The notes under the pieces: generated by a model
The model's database searches: none
Seen by the model: the letters and a program-made list of their open reading frames with translations, nothing else
Told to the model about the DNA's origin: nothing
Shown: positions 63,509 to 64,000 of the stretch, piece by piece
Layout: the number at the start of each line of letters is the position of its first letter
Numbering within the stretch: the stretch's first letter is position 1
Program-made: the position numbers and the translations under genes
From: Parapedobacter flavus
GTDB lineage: Bacteria > Bacteroidota > Bacteroidia > Sphingobacteriales > Sphingobacteriaceae
Direction of reading: 5' to 3'
Length of the DNA stretch: 64,000 nucleotides
Assembly: GCF_035818675.1 (NCBI RefSeq)
Contig: NZ_JAYKZZ010000017.1
Location: 124,001-188,000, forward strand

Positions 63509-64000
63509 TTATCGATTGGTTACGCGGATAATGGCTACAGGACCTTTTGCCGTCTTCCATTCACCACCGTTGCGGTAGCGAAGGATGAAGTAGTAGGTGC
63601 CCTCAGCCAGGCTTCCACCATCCCAATCGTTGTTGTAGTTATCGCTCTTGAACACTTGGTTACCCCATCTGTTCACCACGGTCAGCTCCCTGCCTTGGTA
63701 TTGCAGCAGGTTCTTGATAACGAAGCGGTCGTTCAAACCATCACCATTCGGTGTAAACACGTTCGGGATGTGCAGCGTTGCATCCACCGGAACCGGATCG
63801 ATATCGTCCTCATCATCCGGCTCGTCGGTATCCGGATTACCGTCGGGACCCCAAACGGATATGCCGTTGGTGATGGTGCCCGTGGCGGTTTCAGCGACAT
63901 CGGCGGTGATGCGTACGGAAATCGTGGCACCTACCCCCACCACACCGGTGGTCGTCAGCGTCGCTGAGTTGGCCGAGCCAATTACGGTTGCCGCACCTGA
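63509..64000 (-). CDS. Large T9SS cargo/adhesin, C-terminal part (type B, gliding-motility-associated CTD)
   Basis: The last 163 residues of a protein whose start lies beyond the right edge; the frame is open to base 64000. The N-terminal visible part (TLTTTGVVGVGATISVRITA) looks like the end of a repeated beta domain of the DUF11 kind. The last 90 residues carry the CHU_C/type B sorting domain: IPNVFTPNGDGLNDRFVIKN, then VVNRWGNQVF, and a terminal strand. Such domains send proteins through T9SS to the surface. It heads a cargo, PorP/SprF, PorE-like cluster. Confidence 0.88.
   Translation of the reverse strand, partial: SGAATVIGSANSATLTTTGVVGVGATISVRITADVAETATGTITNGISVWGPDGNPDTDEPDDEDDIDPVPVDATLHIPNVFTPNGDGLNDRFVIKNLLQYQGRELTVVNRWGNQVFKSDNYNNDWDGGSLAEGTYYFILRYRNGGEWKTAKGPVAIIRVTNR

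Overview
The window looks like a chromosomal segment of a Bacteroidota (Bacteroidetes) bacterium, most likely a Sphingobacteriales member. This is an inference from gene content and signals. The evidence is a type IX secretion (T9SS) cargo tail with PorP/SprF and a PorE-like OmpA protein, DUF4249 lipoprotein plus TonB receptor pairs, secreted ADP-ribosylglycohydrolase and nucleoside hydrolase lipoproteins, a futalosine-pathway menaquinone gene, and repeated TAnnTTTG -7 promoter elements with TTG about 20 bp upstream. Most of the window is ordinary housekeeping sequence, densely packed on both strands and close to 50% GC by eye.

Layout. 0-10.4 kb: tail of an S9 peptidase, an NlpE/META lipoprotein, trigger factor, tRNA-Leu(UAG), an MCE protein and amidase, LptD-like protein with CinA, and a 2-oxoacid dehydrogenase E2. 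10.4-20.4 kb: MATE pump, TatA, Tex, the CysE-CysM cysteine pair, a large TonB-receptor-like barrel, ferritin and a small conserved protein. 20.4-22.0 kb: a GC-rich, gene-free island of short repeats, hairpins and three tandem copies of a unit of about 301 bp. 22.0-29.2 kb: an export locus with a C39-peptidase ABC exporter, HlyD, an 81-residue double-glycine-leader peptide, a divergent XRE regulator, then an adaptor plus TolC pair without its own pump. 29.2-35.0 kb: deacetylase, DUF4249 plus TonB receptor, OxyR, GNAT and tRNA-Leu(UAA). 35.0-39.1 kb: a probable operon of Gfo/Idh, MFS, LutA-like and TIM-barrel genes. 39.3-43.7 kb: a ParE-type toxin-antitoxin pair, a PQQ-type sugar dehydrogenase, MqnC, ScpB, a very acidic 65-residue protein and an XRE regulator. 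43.7-52.0 kb: a GlmU-like, TpiA, PrmA, Mpl operon, L31, CBM9 and sugar-kinase-like genes, and PEP carboxykinase. 52.2-57.7 kb: MBL hydrolase and a four-gene ribose/ADP-ribose salvage operon. 57.9-64.0 kb: a helical protein of unknown function, a 1,071-bp array of fifty-one 21-bp units, and a T9SS adhesin cluster running off the window.

The best candidates for something undescribed are the double-glycine peptide with its own peptidase-exporter and regulator (22.0-26.4 kb), the indel-free 21-bp array between two convergent genes (59.4-60.5 kb), and the 301-bp repeat island directly downstream of the exporter (20.6-21.9 kb). The ribose-salvage operon is the clearest complete pathway: secreted glycohydrolases release ribose or ADP-ribose products, a sugar permease imports ribose, and ribokinase phosphorylates it. 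All family assignments are from motifs and overall sequence resemblance; no database search was possible.
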